From Tissierellales bacterium (GTDB taxonomy: Bacteria > Bacillota > Clostridia > Tissierellales > Tissierellaceae): a stretch of 64,000 nucleotides of DNA. How positions within the stretch are numbered: position 1 is the stretch's first letter; every line of letters starts with the position of its first letter. Positions 27,030 through 35,839 of the stretch are shown here, piece by piece. The stretch lies in the NCBI GenBank assembly GCA_030146705.1, contig JASLBE010000017.1, positions 1 through 64,000 of the forward strand. Direction: 5' to 3'. A program made the translations under genes and the position numbers. A model generated the notes under the pieces. That model made no database searches. It saw nothing but the letters and a program-made list of their open reading frames with translations, and had not been told where the DNA came from.

Positions 27030-27800
27030 TTATATCTTTTCATATATAAAAGTTGAAATCTTTTTAAATCCAAAATCCTTGGGGTTATAAATACTCTCTG
27101 TGGCCCCAGTAAATAAAATACCTCCCTCTACTAGGGAGTTACTTATACTTGAATAAACCCTGTTTTTTGCCTCCTCAGTAAAGTAGATAACCACATTCCT
27201 ACAAACAACTATATGGTAGCCTTTAGGATAGTCATCTAGGATTAAATCGTGCTTCTTAAAATCTATCCTGCTCTTAAGCTGGTCTTTTACAAGATATTTT
27301 CCATCCTCTATATTAAAATAACTTAAGTCATCTGAGTCTATATTATCAATCTCATGCTTGTAGAAGATACCTTCCCTGGCCCTCTTTAAAATATTTTCAT
27401 CAACATCAGTTGCCAAAATCCTAGACCTAGGTCCAAAGCCATTCTTCTCCAAAATCATAGCCAGGCTATAAGGCTCAGCCCCAATAGAACAAGCCGCACT
27501 CCAAATTTTAAGCTCCCTAAACCTAGGCCTTAAAATATTTATAATAACATCCTCAAAATCCTTAAATATATTTTTATTCCTATAAAACTTAGTAACATTA
27601 ATTGTTACATAGTCTAAGAAATTCTCCCTTATCTTGGCATCAGACTCAATAAGCCTTGCAAATTCTTCTAGGGTTTCAGCACCAGAAGAGTTCATTACTG
27701 TGGCGATTCTCCTTCTTAACTGCTTTTGCTTATATGAATTAAAGTCCATATTAACATGCTTCCTAGCCCATTGGTAAAAATAGTCATAGTTTAAATTCAT
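27030..27800 (-). CDS. cheR: Chemotaxis receptor methyltransferase CheR
   Basis: A 256-aa SAM-dependent methyltransferase. The N-terminal helical domain is followed by the catalytic domain with AACSIGAEPYSLAM and VVCRNVVIYF. It methylates glutamates of chemoreceptors. It overlaps cheB by 4 bp. Confidence 0.96.
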   Translation of the reverse strand: MNLNYDYFYQWARKHVNMDFNSYKQKQLRRRIATVMNSSGAETLEEFARLIESDAKIRENFLDYVTINVTKFYRNKNIFKDFEDVIINILRPRFRELKIWSAACSIGAEPYSLAMILEKNGFGPRSRILATDVDENILKRAREGIFYKHEIDNIDSDDLSYFNIEDGKYLVKDQLKSRIDFKKHDLILDDYPKGYHIVVCRNVVIYFTEEAKNRVYSSISNSLVEGGILFTGATESIYNPKDFGFKKISTFIYEKI

Positions 27801-28840
27801 CTCTTCACCCTTATAATATTATTTATAAACTCATAAATTTCCACAGGTGCCAAAACCTTATCCACTACCCCTCTTTCCATAGCAGACCTTGGCATTCCAT
27901 ATACAACACAAGTCTCCTGGTTTTGGATTATATTATAGCCCCCATTAGCCTTTATACTCTCCATCCCCATAGCTCCGTCCTTACCCATTCCAGTAAGTAC
28001 AATGCCCAGTAGCTTGTCCTTATAAATCTCACTAGCAGAAGTAAACAAATAGTCAGCTGCAGGCCTTACACCATGGAGCTTGTTCATATTGCCATTTAAG
28101 GCTATCCTACCGTTGGCCAAAAACATATGCTTGCTACCAGGAGCTATATAAACAACACCATTTTCAATCTCCATACCATCCTCAGCCTCAACAACCCTAA
28201 TATTAGAATTATCATTTAACCTCTTGGCAAAAGAACTAGTAAAACCCTTAGGCATATGTTGCACTATAAAAATCGGAATATTTAGCTCCCTTAAAATATT
28301 CCTAACAATTAGGCCTAAAACCTTAGGACCACCTGTTGAAGCTCCTATGACAATTGCCCTTAACCTCTTTGGTGTATTAATATTTTTAGTCCTTAACCTC
28401 CCTGGTTCTACCCTGGCTAGGTTAAAGCTTATTTCCTTGGTCCTCCTTGCCAGGGGAGAACATACAGACCTAAGCTTCTTTTCCAGTTCATCCCTAAAAT
28501 CATCTAGGTTAGCATCTAAAGATTTCGGCTTTTCTATAAAGTCCTCAGCCCCTATTTCCAAGCACTCCATAGTTACCTCTGTACCAGTTAGGGAACTTAA
28601 CATAATTACAGGAGTATCAAACCTCTTCTTTATCTCCCTTAGGGTGTCAATACCATTTAATTTCGGCATTTCTATATCCAAAGTAACTACATCTGGCCTT
28701 AGGCTCTCTATTTTTTCCAGTCCCTCTAGGCCATCTCTGGCAATACCAACAACCTCAATGCCCCCTATTTCCTGGATATTTTTTTTTATTATACTCCTCA
28801 TAAAGGCTGAGTCATCAACAATTAACAACCTTATGCTCAT
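27797..28840 (-). CDS. cheB: Chemotaxis methylesterase CheB
   Basis: A 347-aa protein: a receiver domain with Asp55 (TLDIEMPKLNG), a linker, and a methylesterase domain with the serine motif (VIGASTGGPK), His (FIVQHMPKGFTSSFA) and Asp (GMGKDGAMG). It removes methyl groups from receptors after phosphorylation by CheA. It is directly upstream of cheR. Confidence 0.97.
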   Translation of the reverse strand: MSIRLLIVDDSAFMRSIIKKNIQEIGGIEVVGIARDGLEGLEKIESLRPDVVTLDIEMPKLNGIDTLREIKKRFDTPVIMLSSLTGTEVTMECLEIGAEDFIEKPKSLDANLDDFRDELEKKLRSVCSPLARRTKEISFNLARVEPGRLRTKNINTPKRLRAIVIGASTGGPKVLGLIVRNILRELNIPIFIVQHMPKGFTSSFAKRLNDNSNIRVVEAEDGMEIENGVVYIAPGSKHMFLANGRIALNGNMNKLHGVRPAADYLFTSASEIYKDKLLGIVLTGMGKDGAMGMESIKANGGYNIIQNQETCVVYGMPRSAMERGVVDKVLAPVEIYEFINNIIRVKR

Positions 28841-28855
28841 TTTTTTCTCTCCTTA

Positions 28856-29332
28856 CTATAGTGGAACTACCTCTCCGTTTACCTTCCGTATTCCTACAAT
28901 AACATTCTCCAAGTCTAAAACCATTGTCCTTCCAACCTTTCCACCAACATCCTTGGAAAGCAGGGGGATTTCTAGCTCCCTTAAGATATTCTCAACAGCC
29001 ACAATATTTTTATAGCCTATTTCATTAGTCCTAGTCTTGCTAAAGCTAAACATACTAGCACCACCTGCAATCTTAGCAACCAGGTCCAAGTCCCCCTCCA
29101 TAGCCCTTAACTCCTCAACCATTTTAGGAATAGCCAGGTCTGCAAACTTACCAGTAACTATATTGGTCTTAAAACTCCTACTATCTGGCAGCATAATATG
29201 GCTTAGCCCTCCAATCTTATACTGCCTATCATAAATTGCAATACCTACACAAGAACCAAGACCTAGGGTAATCAATGTGTCAGGACTTTTAGCTAGCTTG
29301 TATTCTGATATGCCTACCTTTATATTGGCCAT
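28856..29332 (-). CDS. cheD: Chemoreceptor glutamine deamidase CheD
   Basis: A 158-aa CheD with the catalytic Cys (GLGSCVGIAIYD) and His (GLSHIMLPDS). It deamidates receptor glutamines and is controlled by CheC. The ATG at 29332 is preferred over 29344 because it has GGTGGT at the right distance and gives the usual N-terminus MANIKVGISEY. Confidence 0.95.
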   Translation of the reverse strand: MANIKVGISEYKLAKSPDTLITLGLGSCVGIAIYDRQYKIGGLSHIMLPDSRSFKTNIVTGKFADLAIPKMVEELRAMEGDLDLVAKIAGGASMFSFSKTRTNEIGYKNIVAVENILRELEIPLLSKDVGGKVGRTMVLDLENVIVGIRKVNGEVVPL

Positions 29333-29344
29333 AGCTACCACCAT

Positions 29345-29803
29345 TTATTCACTAGAAGATATCTCTAATAATTCCAAGGCTTGGTTTTCTGTAAATAGCT
29401 TATCTACATTTAAAATTATCGTTATATCTTCCTTTTCTAGATCTTTTATAAACCCATCTATATACTCCTGCATTACCTCAACATTAAAGTCTGCATCCTC
29501 ACATATTTCATCTTCAAAAAGTTTAATTTCAAGTACATTATCAACAACTAAACCTATATATTTTTCCCTAAAAAGTATTACTATTACCTTGGTGTCTAAA
29601 GTTTTAACAGTTTCTACCTGGTATAGCCTAAGGTTTAAGTCAATAATTGGAATTATTTCCTCATTATGCTGGATTACCCCTAAAAGATCCCTAGATGACT
29701 CAGGTATCTTTTTAGGCTCTGTAAATTCTATTATTTTGTCTATATAGGAAATATCTATTGCTAATTTTTCATCATTACACTTAAAAACCACAGATTGTCT
29801 CAA
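29345..29803 (-). CDS. cheW: Chemotaxis coupling protein CheW (second copy)
   Basis: A 152-aa CheW-fold protein (VFKCNDEKLAIDISYIDKII, then LGVIQHNEEIIPIIDL). It is clearly diverged from the other cheW in the cluster. It heads the cheW-cheD-cheB-cheR-cheA run and has a sigma-28-like promoter candidate upstream. Confidence 0.9.
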   Translation of the reverse strand: MRQSVVFKCNDEKLAIDISYIDKIIEFTEPKKIPESSRDLLGVIQHNEEIIPIIDLNLRLYQVETVKTLDTKVIVILFREKYIGLVVDNVLEIKLFEDEICEDADFNVEVMQEYIDGFIKDLEKEDITIILNVDKLFTENQALELLEISSSE

Positions 29804-29832
29804 TTATTCCCCTCCTATATTTACGTAAAAAC

Positions 29833-29875
29833 AAGTATCCGATAAAAGATTTTATATCTTTATAATCGGATACTT
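29833..29875 (-). terminator. Long inverted repeat after mcp, likely terminator
   Basis: Perfect 11-bp arms AAGTATCCGAT and ATCGGATACTT with a partly paired centre, followed on the minus strand by GTTTTT. It would end the mcp transcript. Its right arm overlaps a sigma-28-like -10 element. Confidence 0.6.
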
Positions 29876-29889
29876 ATCCATATTGTTAA
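29863..29889 (-). promoter_or_regulatory. Possible sigma-28-like promoter of the cheW operon
   Basis: Minus strand TTAA, 16 bp, CCGATTA. The spacing is identical to the flgB and flagellin promoters, but the last bases of the -10 differ. It lies between the mcp stop and cheW. Confidence 0.4.
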
Positions 29890-29898
29890 TATCTTTTC

Positions 29899-31965
29899 TT
29901 ACATCTTAAATATTTTCATATAATTTTTTAAATCATCTGCTAAATTAGCCAAAGTTTCACTAGAAACTGCAATCTCTTCCGTAGATGCAGACTGCTCTTC
30001 CATAGAAGCTGAGGCCTCCTCTGTAGATGCAGAATTTTCTTCTGCTATTGCTGTTAAGTTTTGTAAAATGTCCAAGATTTTAACCTTACGGTCTTCAATC
30101 TCTCTTTCCACCTCATTTATCTCAGCAATAACTATACTGGCTCCATTAATAGCCCTATCAATAGCCTTAAAACCATCCCTATTTTTCTCTACACTTTCTC
30201 CCTGGATTTTAGTTATACCTGTAACCTTTTCCATAGAGTTAACCACATATGTAGAACTTTTTTGTAACTCTTCAACAATAGCATCTATCTCATTTGTAGA
30301 TTTAGATGACTTTTCAGCCAGCTTCCTAATCTCTTCTGCCACAACCGCAAAGCCCCTTCCAGCCTCTCCAGCCCTAGCCGCTTCTATGGCTGCATTAAGA
30401 GCTAGAAGGTTTGTCTGCTCAGATATATTAGCTATAAGCTCACTTGCATTTCCAATTAACCTTGCCTGGTCATTTGACTTAATAATAGCCTCCCTAATAT
30501 CCCTTATAGCTTTTTTACTCTCCTCACTAATCTTAGTTAGCTTATTAATTTCAACCATACCACTATTTACAATCTTTATAACCCTTTCCGCTTCCTCATT
30601 AAGTCCCTTTAAGTAGGTCCTATTTTTTTCTAGGGATTCTCCTAACCTGTCTGCCTCAAGAGAACCTTCTTCTGTATTTAAAGCCTGTTCTTCAGCACCT
30701 TTTGAAAGTTCTTCTACAGTTTTTGTTACCTCTGCTGCTGACTTGGCTGACTCTTGAGAAGTTGCCATTAACTCCTCAGACGCTCCAGCAACATTATCCG
30801 ATAAGTCCAAAATATGTTTAATTGTCTCCCTAAGTTTTACTATTAGTATCTGGAAGGCACTACTTAGTCTTCCTACCTCGTCATTCCTAGTTAATAACTC
30901 CTTTGGCACATCCTTGGATATGTCAAGTTTTGATATTATATTAGAAACTTCAGTTAATTCTATTATAGGTTTAGTCAGCCCCTTACCTAGGACATAAATA
31001 CATACAACACTTAGGATAAGGGTTATAATAGTAATCCTAAGTATACTATCCCTTACAAGGTGCATAGGCCTCATAAATACTGACTTTTCAGAGTAAACGA
31101 CAATCTGCCAAAGGGTATTTTCTATTGGCATATAGCCTGTGAAAAAATTCTTTCCCCTAAACCTATATTCTCCCTCACCGTGCTCTCTTTTTATAATATC
31201 CCTAAAAACTTGTCCCATTGCCTCTAGTTCAGGTTCCTTGTTTGCAGCCTTTATAGGGTTAAATCTTTTTTCAACTAATTCCTCAGTTTCACTACCAATA
31301 AAGGCCCCCTCACTATTAACTATGGTTACCTTATTATCATTTCCCCTATTAATCTCATGAACTATTCTTGAAAGCTCTGTACAAGGCCTTCTCCCAACTA
31401 CAGCCCCAACTATTTCATCCCCATCTTTTATTGGAACTGCTATTATTAGGGCTGGCTTACCAGTAATCCTGTCTATAATAAATTCTTCTGTAGAAAATTC
31501 TCCAGCCATTATCCCCTGGAAATACTCCCTACTGGCTATATTCATTATAGTTCCATCTGTATACTTGGCATTCCCCCTCCTATCAACAATACCTATATCC
31601 TCATAAGAAGTATTTGCAACAGTATCTTCCACTATTTCCTTTTGAACACTCCAGTCCATCTCCCTAATATATCTGGAGTCAGCCAATACACATAAGGTCT
31701 CCCTTATTCTTCCCATTTCTGCCTGGATGTACTTGGCACCTTCACTTGCCAAGTTCATAAGCTCTCTTTTGGCCTCCATTTCTGTTACCTGAATTGCCTT
31801 CTTATAAGACAACATACCTAGGCTTAGGTAAGAAACTGTCATAATCGCAAAGCAAACTATTAAGAGTTTATACTTTACACTCATAAAGTTTTTTTCCCTA
31901 GTCAGCCTAAGTTTTCTCCCCTGTTTTCTCAGGGTTCTCCTTAAGTTTTTCAACTTGTCCAACAT
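29899..31965 (-). CDS. Methyl-accepting chemotaxis protein
   Basis: A 688-aa receptor. The first membrane helix is at about residues 30-52, followed by an extracellular double-Cache-like sensor region, a second membrane helix at about 309-330, a HAMP domain and a signalling domain with the hairpin tip EQTNLLALNAAIEAARAGE. There is no C-terminal pentapeptide for CheR/CheB. The ligand cannot be read from the sequence. It is transcribed ahead of the chemotaxis operon from its own sigma-28-like promoter. Confidence 0.95.
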   Translation of the reverse strand: MLDKLKNLRRTLRKQGRKLRLTREKNFMSVKYKLLIVCFAIMTVSYLSLGMLSYKKAIQVTEMEAKRELMNLASEGAKYIQAEMGRIRETLCVLADSRYIREMDWSVQKEIVEDTVANTSYEDIGIVDRRGNAKYTDGTIMNIASREYFQGIMAGEFSTEEFIIDRITGKPALIIAVPIKDGDEIVGAVVGRRPCTELSRIVHEINRGNDNKVTIVNSEGAFIGSETEELVEKRFNPIKAANKEPELEAMGQVFRDIIKREHGEGEYRFRGKNFFTGYMPIENTLWQIVVYSEKSVFMRPMHLVRDSILRITIITLILSVVCIYVLGKGLTKPIIELTEVSNIISKLDISKDVPKELLTRNDEVGRLSSAFQILIVKLRETIKHILDLSDNVAGASEELMATSQESAKSAAEVTKTVEELSKGAEEQALNTEEGSLEADRLGESLEKNRTYLKGLNEEAERVIKIVNSGMVEINKLTKISEESKKAIRDIREAIIKSNDQARLIGNASELIANISEQTNLLALNAAIEAARAGEAGRGFAVVAEEIRKLAEKSSKSTNEIDAIVEELQKSSTYVVNSMEKVTGITKIQGESVEKNRDGFKAIDRAINGASIVIAEINEVEREIEDRKVKILDILQNLTAIAEENSASTEEASASMEEQSASTEEIAVSSETLANLADDLKNYMKIFKM

Positions 31966-32003
31966 TCTATTACCCCCACTATTTATAATAACCTCCAGTG
32001 CTT

Positions 32004-32030
32004 ATATCGGATATTTAAATTTTTTATAAA
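32004..32030 (-). promoter_or_regulatory. Sigma-28-like promoter of mcp
   Basis: Minus strand TTTA, 16 bp, CCGATAT. The -10 is a full SigD match; the -35 is weak. It lies about 40 bp before the mcp start. Confidence 0.5.
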
Positions 32031-32054
32031 TAGCAGTAACTATTTTCATAAAAT

Positions 32055-32079
32055 AAAAAAAGGCTTATATAAGCCTTTT
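32055..32079 (-). terminator. Rho-independent terminator after the padR-type gene
   Basis: Arms AAAAGGCTTA and TAAGCCTTTT, followed on the minus strand by six T. It starts 5 bp after the stop codon. Confidence 0.85.
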
Positions 32080-32084
32080 CTAGT

Positions 32085-32420
32085 TTATCTAGTATCCATA
32101 TTCATAATATTTTCAATAGCATCTATATAGGTCCTCCATTGATTTTTTTCCAGTTCCAATAGGTCCCTTCCCTTACTGGTTATGCTATAATATTTCCTCC
32201 TCCTAGAATTTTCAAGGTCACTTTCATAAGAGTCTATGCTCCCACTTAATTCTAGGCTGTGTAAAATTGGATATAGAGTACCAGCCTTTAGGGAAAAGAT
32301 ATGATTAGACCTCTCCTCCAAGATTTCTATCATTTCATACCCATACATATCCCGCTCACTAATTAGCTTTAAAATAAGCATAGTTGCACTGCCCCTAACT
32401 AAGTTCCTATTAGTTTTCAT
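32085..32420 (-). CDS. PadR-family transcriptional regulator
   Basis: A 111-aa winged-helix protein with the PadR pattern (LILKLISERDMYGYEMIEIL, then AGTLYPILHSLE and RRKYYSIT). The target is unknown; members often repress a neighbouring transporter gene. It lies 51 bp after corA, so it might be part of that operon. Confidence 0.9.
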   Translation of the reverse strand: MKTNRNLVRGSATMLILKLISERDMYGYEMIEILEERSNHIFSLKAGTLYPILHSLELSGSIDSYESDLENSRRRKYYSITSKGRDLLELEKNQWRTYIDAIENIMNMDTR

Positions 32421-32471
32421 CTTTGACCTCCCACATTTATTTTTCCTAAAGTCTAGCTAATAGGTCCTAGT

Positions 32472-33527
32472 TTATATCCAGTCCCTATCCCTAAAGTATT
32501 TTAGCATAGCTAGGGTTATACCAACAGCCAAGAGCCAAAAGACTAGGTAGCCATACTTAAATTTAAGTTCTGGCTGGTTAATAAAGTTCATCCCATAAAC
32601 CCCTGTTAAAAAACTTAAGGGAACAGATATGGTTGAAAAAATAGTTAAAACCTTCATAATATCATTAGTCTTATTGCCAATACTAGAAAGATAGGTATCT
32701 AGCATACCTGAACAAATATCCCTATAGGTTTCAACTATGTCTATCATTTGGATAATATGGTCGTAGATATCCCTAAAATAATATACTGTCTTATGGGATA
32801 TGTTATAGTAGTCGTCCTTGGATAGTTTGTTTAAAATATTCCTCATAGGCCATAGGATCTTCCTCATATAAATTAGGGTCCTCTTAAGGTCGTATATCCT
32901 ATGGAGTAGCTCTTTTTCTGGGTCTATTAAAAGCTCGTCCTCAACATCATCTATCTTCTCACTAAGGTCGTCTAGGATTAAAAAATAATTGTCAACAAGG
33001 GCATCTAAAAGGCTGTAAAGTAAAGTATCAACCCCATAAGCCCTAATTGGTGACTTGGCTTCTAGCCTCCTTGAAACATTATCAAAAACACTGCTCTCCC
33101 CCTCCTTGAAACTTATTAGCCTGTCCTCCATTAAAATAAAGCTAATTTGCTCTGTTTCAAGTTCATCAGACCCACTAGGGTCTAAAATATTTTTAGTATT
33201 TATAAATAAATAATCATCATATTCTTCAAGCTTAGGGTTTTGGGACATATTTAAAATATCCTCCCTAGTTAGGGGGTGGATATTAAACATATCGCACACC
33301 CTGGTTACTAGGTCAACATCGTGGAGGCCAATAATTTCAATCCACTGGTTTTTTCCCTGGTTGTCTTCCAAGTCCCTTAAGTCCTCCAGCTCCTTTACAC
33401 AATAAGTATCCTTGTTGTAAATACTTACCCTAGTAACTACATCATCCACTTTTTTATCCCCAATATAAATAGGATTATCTACACTTCTATTTACAGTCTT
33501 TTTCCAATTGCTAACCTTCTTAAACAT
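32472..33527 (-). CDS. corA: CorA-type magnesium/cobalt transporter
   Basis: A 351-aa protein with a large N-terminal cytoplasmic domain and two C-terminal membrane helices. The first helix ends in the ion-selectivity motif YGMNF (about residues 310-314). It takes up Mg2+ or related divalent cations. It follows ung by 9 bp. A second Mg2+ transporter type, mgtE, is also in the window. Confidence 0.94.
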   Translation of the reverse strand: MFKKVSNWKKTVNRSVDNPIYIGDKKVDDVVTRVSIYNKDTYCVKELEDLRDLEDNQGKNQWIEIIGLHDVDLVTRVCDMFNIHPLTREDILNMSQNPKLEEYDDYLFINTKNILDPSGSDELETEQISFILMEDRLISFKEGESSVFDNVSRRLEAKSPIRAYGVDTLLYSLLDALVDNYFLILDDLSEKIDDVEDELLIDPEKELLHRIYDLKRTLIYMRKILWPMRNILNKLSKDDYYNISHKTVYYFRDIYDHIIQMIDIVETYRDICSGMLDTYLSSIGNKTNDIMKVLTIFSTISVPLSFLTGVYGMNFINQPELKFKYGYLVFWLLAVGITLAMLKYFRDRDWI

Positions 33528-33536
33528 AGACCCTCC

Positions 33537-34214
33537 TTATATATTATCAAGCTTCCAATCTATTTCTTCCTTATTTATAGACCTTAAAAATTCATTGGTC
33601 CTAGAAAATGGCCTAGACCCAAAAAAACCCCTTCTAGCAGAAAAAGGACTTGGGTGGAAGGACTTAATTATAAAGTGGTTTCTACTTGTGATTAAGGCCT
33701 CCTTTTCCTGGGCATTTTTCCCCCAAAGTATAAAAACAACAGGGTCTTCCCTCTCGTTTAAAATTTCTATTATCCTATCTGTAAACTTTTCCCAGCCCTT
33801 CCCCTTATGGGAATTTGGGCTTTTCTCCCTAACAGTCAGGACTGTGTTAAGTAAAAGGACACCTTCTTCGGCCCATTTGCTCAAGTCTCCGTGGTTGGGT
33901 ATGGGAAGTCCTAAGTCCTGGTTTAACTCCTTGTATATATTTCTTAAAGAAGGTGGTAGCTTTACACCTGGTTTAACAGAAAAAGAAAAGCCATAGGCCT
34001 GTCCCCTGCCATGGTAGGGGTCTTGTCCTAGGATGACCACCTTGGTATCTTTATAGCTTGTATAGTTTAGCCCATTAAATATATCCTCCCTCTCTGGATA
34101 TATTGTTTCTTTTTCATACTCTAATTTTAGGAAGTCTTCTAAGTCCTTAAAATAAGCCTTATCCATTTCCCCTTTTAATATTTCCTTCCAATCATTTTTC
34201 AATAAATTTCTCAT
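33537..34214 (-). CDS. ung: Uracil-DNA glycosylase
   Basis: A 225-aa family 1 uracil-DNA glycosylase that removes uracil from DNA. The catalytic motif GQDPYHG is at residues 63-69 (Asp65) and the second motif HPSPFSARRGFFG is near residue 186. The length is normal. It lies 2 bp after the hydrolase gene. Confidence 0.97.
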   Translation of the reverse strand: MRNLLKNDWKEILKGEMDKAYFKDLEDFLKLEYEKETIYPEREDIFNGLNYTSYKDTKVVILGQDPYHGRGQAYGFSFSVKPGVKLPPSLRNIYKELNQDLGLPIPNHGDLSKWAEEGVLLLNTVLTVREKSPNSHKGKGWEKFTDRIIEILNEREDPVVFILWGKNAQEKEALITSRNHFIIKSFHPSPFSARRGFFGSRPFSRTNEFLRSINKEEIDWKLDNI

Positions 34215-34216
34215 AC

Positions 34217-34978
34217 CTACTCCTTAATATCTTTAAGCCACTTGATTAAGTCATCTAACATATTTGTGCTAACAGTATGGCCAAGGCCCTCATATACAAT
34301 CATTTCTATACTTAGCCTAGACCTATTAGCTTCAAAAAAATCTTTTTGAGGTCTTATGTCCACCTCTGGGTCTACTTCTCCATGGAGGATTAGGATTTCC
34401 TTACCCTCTAGTTTACCTATGTTATTAATAGGGCTATATTTAACCATATCTTCCTCTTCTGGAATAGTAAAGTCACTAGCTAGGCCCATAGATTCTAGCA
34501 TAATAGAGCTAGATTTTTCCCAGTCAAAAGACCCATTCATAGGCATAGCCTTTTTAACATCCTTATTATTGGCCAAAACACCTGCTGATATAAAACCTCC
34601 CATAGAATGGCCTGTGGCATAAATCTTATCCCTATCCCCATTATATTTTCCTATAATCTCCTGGGTCAAAAAACTAGATTCTTTTACACTTTGTAAAATT
34701 GCCTGCCAAAAATACCTGGCTATAAGTTTTGGATCCTGGCTTTCTTTCCTATCCCTTTCCCCATGGTGGATGGCATCAGGAATAAATACTTGGTAGCCTA
34801 AAAAACTTAATATATACCCCCTAAGCCTTTGCCTCTCCTTATTAGAGTCTAGGCCATGGTAAAATATTATACTAGGAAGCCTACCTTCTTTTCCCTTGGG
34901 TTTAAGCCTAAGGGTGGGGATGTCCCCTATATATAATTTCTCCTCTTCCACTGCATAATTATCTCTTAAATAATTCAT
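34217..34978 (-). CDS. Alpha/beta hydrolase (YitV-like esterase)
   Basis: A 253-aa alpha/beta hydrolase. The oxyanion region HGLDSNKERQRLRG, the serine motif GHSMGG, an Asp (HGEVDPEVD) and a late His (GLGHTVS) form a plausible triad. It resembles the YitV group of predicted esterases of unknown substrate. No signal peptide is seen. It starts the hydrolase-ung-corA run. Confidence 0.85.
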   Translation of the reverse strand: MNYLRDNYAVEEEKLYIGDIPTLRLKPKGKEGRLPSIIFYHGLDSNKERQRLRGYILSFLGYQVFIPDAIHHGERDRKESQDPKLIARYFWQAILQSVKESSFLTQEIIGKYNGDRDKIYATGHSMGGFISAGVLANNKDVKKAMPMNGSFDWEKSSSIMLESMGLASDFTIPEEEDMVKYSPINNIGKLEGKEILILHGEVDPEVDIRPQKDFFEANRSRLSIEMIVYEGLGHTVSTNMLDDLIKWLKDIKE

Positions 34979-35035
34979 AATTTTCCTCCTATTATATTAT
35001 ATATATAATAATACCATATTAAGAATTTTATATAC

Positions 35036-35064
35036 AAAAAAACAGCCTAGCTAGGCTGTTTTTT
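35036..35064 (-). terminator. Rho-independent terminator of the lysine operon
   Basis: A perfect palindrome with 14-bp arms (AAAAAACAGCCTAG / CTAGGCTGTTTTTT) ending in seven T on the minus strand, 13 bp after the kamE stop. It closes the kdd-kamABCDE unit. Confidence 0.9.
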
Positions 35065-35077
35065 AAATCTATTTAAA

Positions 35078-35839
35078 TTATACTAAGTCTCTATTTACTA
35101 CTTCTGTAACAACAAAAGTTGCAACATCATAGGCAAAAGTTCCTGGTCCAAATCCAGCGTCATAACCTAATTCTTTAGCTAATTCGTGACTGATTCTTGG
35201 TCCACCACAAAGTAATATAACCTTGTCTCTTATACCTTCAGCTTCTAGTAATTCAACTAGTTCTGTTAAGTTTGGTATATGAACATCTTTTTGAGTTACA
35301 ACTTGAGAAACTAATATAGCATCTGCATTTAATTCAATAGCCTTAGCTACTAGTTCTTCATTAGGAACTTGAGAACCTAAGTTATAAGCCTTCATTCCCT
35401 TATATCTTTCAAGTCCAACATTTCCTGCAAAACCCTTCATGTTCATTATAGCATCTATACCAACTGTATGAGCATCAGTACCAGTACAAGCTCCAACTAC
35501 AACAACATCTCTTTTGATGTTTTCTGCAATATACTCTTGCACTTCTTCATATGACATAGAAGCTATGTCAACTTTTGGTACTTCTATTGTAGAGTAGTCA
35601 ACTGTGTGTTGGCATTTACCATACATTACAAAGTAAGTATAGCCTACTCCTAAGTCATGAGAATAAACTACTGATGGTTCGTCAAATCCCATTTTTTTCA
35701 TTAATTGACGAGCAGCTTCAGAAGCCTCATCTCCTGCTGGAACTGGTAATGTAAAAGACATTTGAACCATACCATCATTTAAAGCATCACCATAAGGTTT
35801 TACTTTTGTTAAATCTACTTTTTCTATTGCTTCTGACAT
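35078..35839 (-). CDS. kamE: Beta-lysine 5,6-aminomutase, beta subunit KamE
   Basis: A 253-aa cobalamin-binding subunit. The B12 motif DAHTVG gives the axial His124, and Lys135 (NMK), 11 residues later, corresponds to the PLP-binding lysine of the family (His133 and Lys144 in Clostridium sticklandii). With KamD it moves the terminal amino group of beta-lysine from carbon 6 to carbon 5, giving 3,5-diaminohexanoate. Its start overlaps the kamD stop by one base. It is the last gene before the terminator. Confidence 0.96.
   Translation of the reverse strand: MSEAIEKVDLTKVKPYGDALNDGMVQMSFTLPVPAGDEASEAARQLMKKMGFDEPSVVYSHDLGVGYTYFVMYGKCQHTVDYSTIEVPKVDIASMSYEEVQEYIAENIKRDVVVVGACTGTDAHTVGIDAIMNMKGFAGNVGLERYKGMKAYNLGSQVPNEELVAKAIELNADAILVSQVVTQKDVHIPNLTELVELLEAEGIRDKVILLCGGPRISHELAKELGYDAGFGPGTFAYDVATFVVTEVVNRDLV

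Noticed and set aside
28224..29015. 263-codon plus-strand frame opposite cheB and cheD
   Set aside because: Covers two well supported genes on the other strand and has a composition typical of antisense frames in AT-rich DNA.
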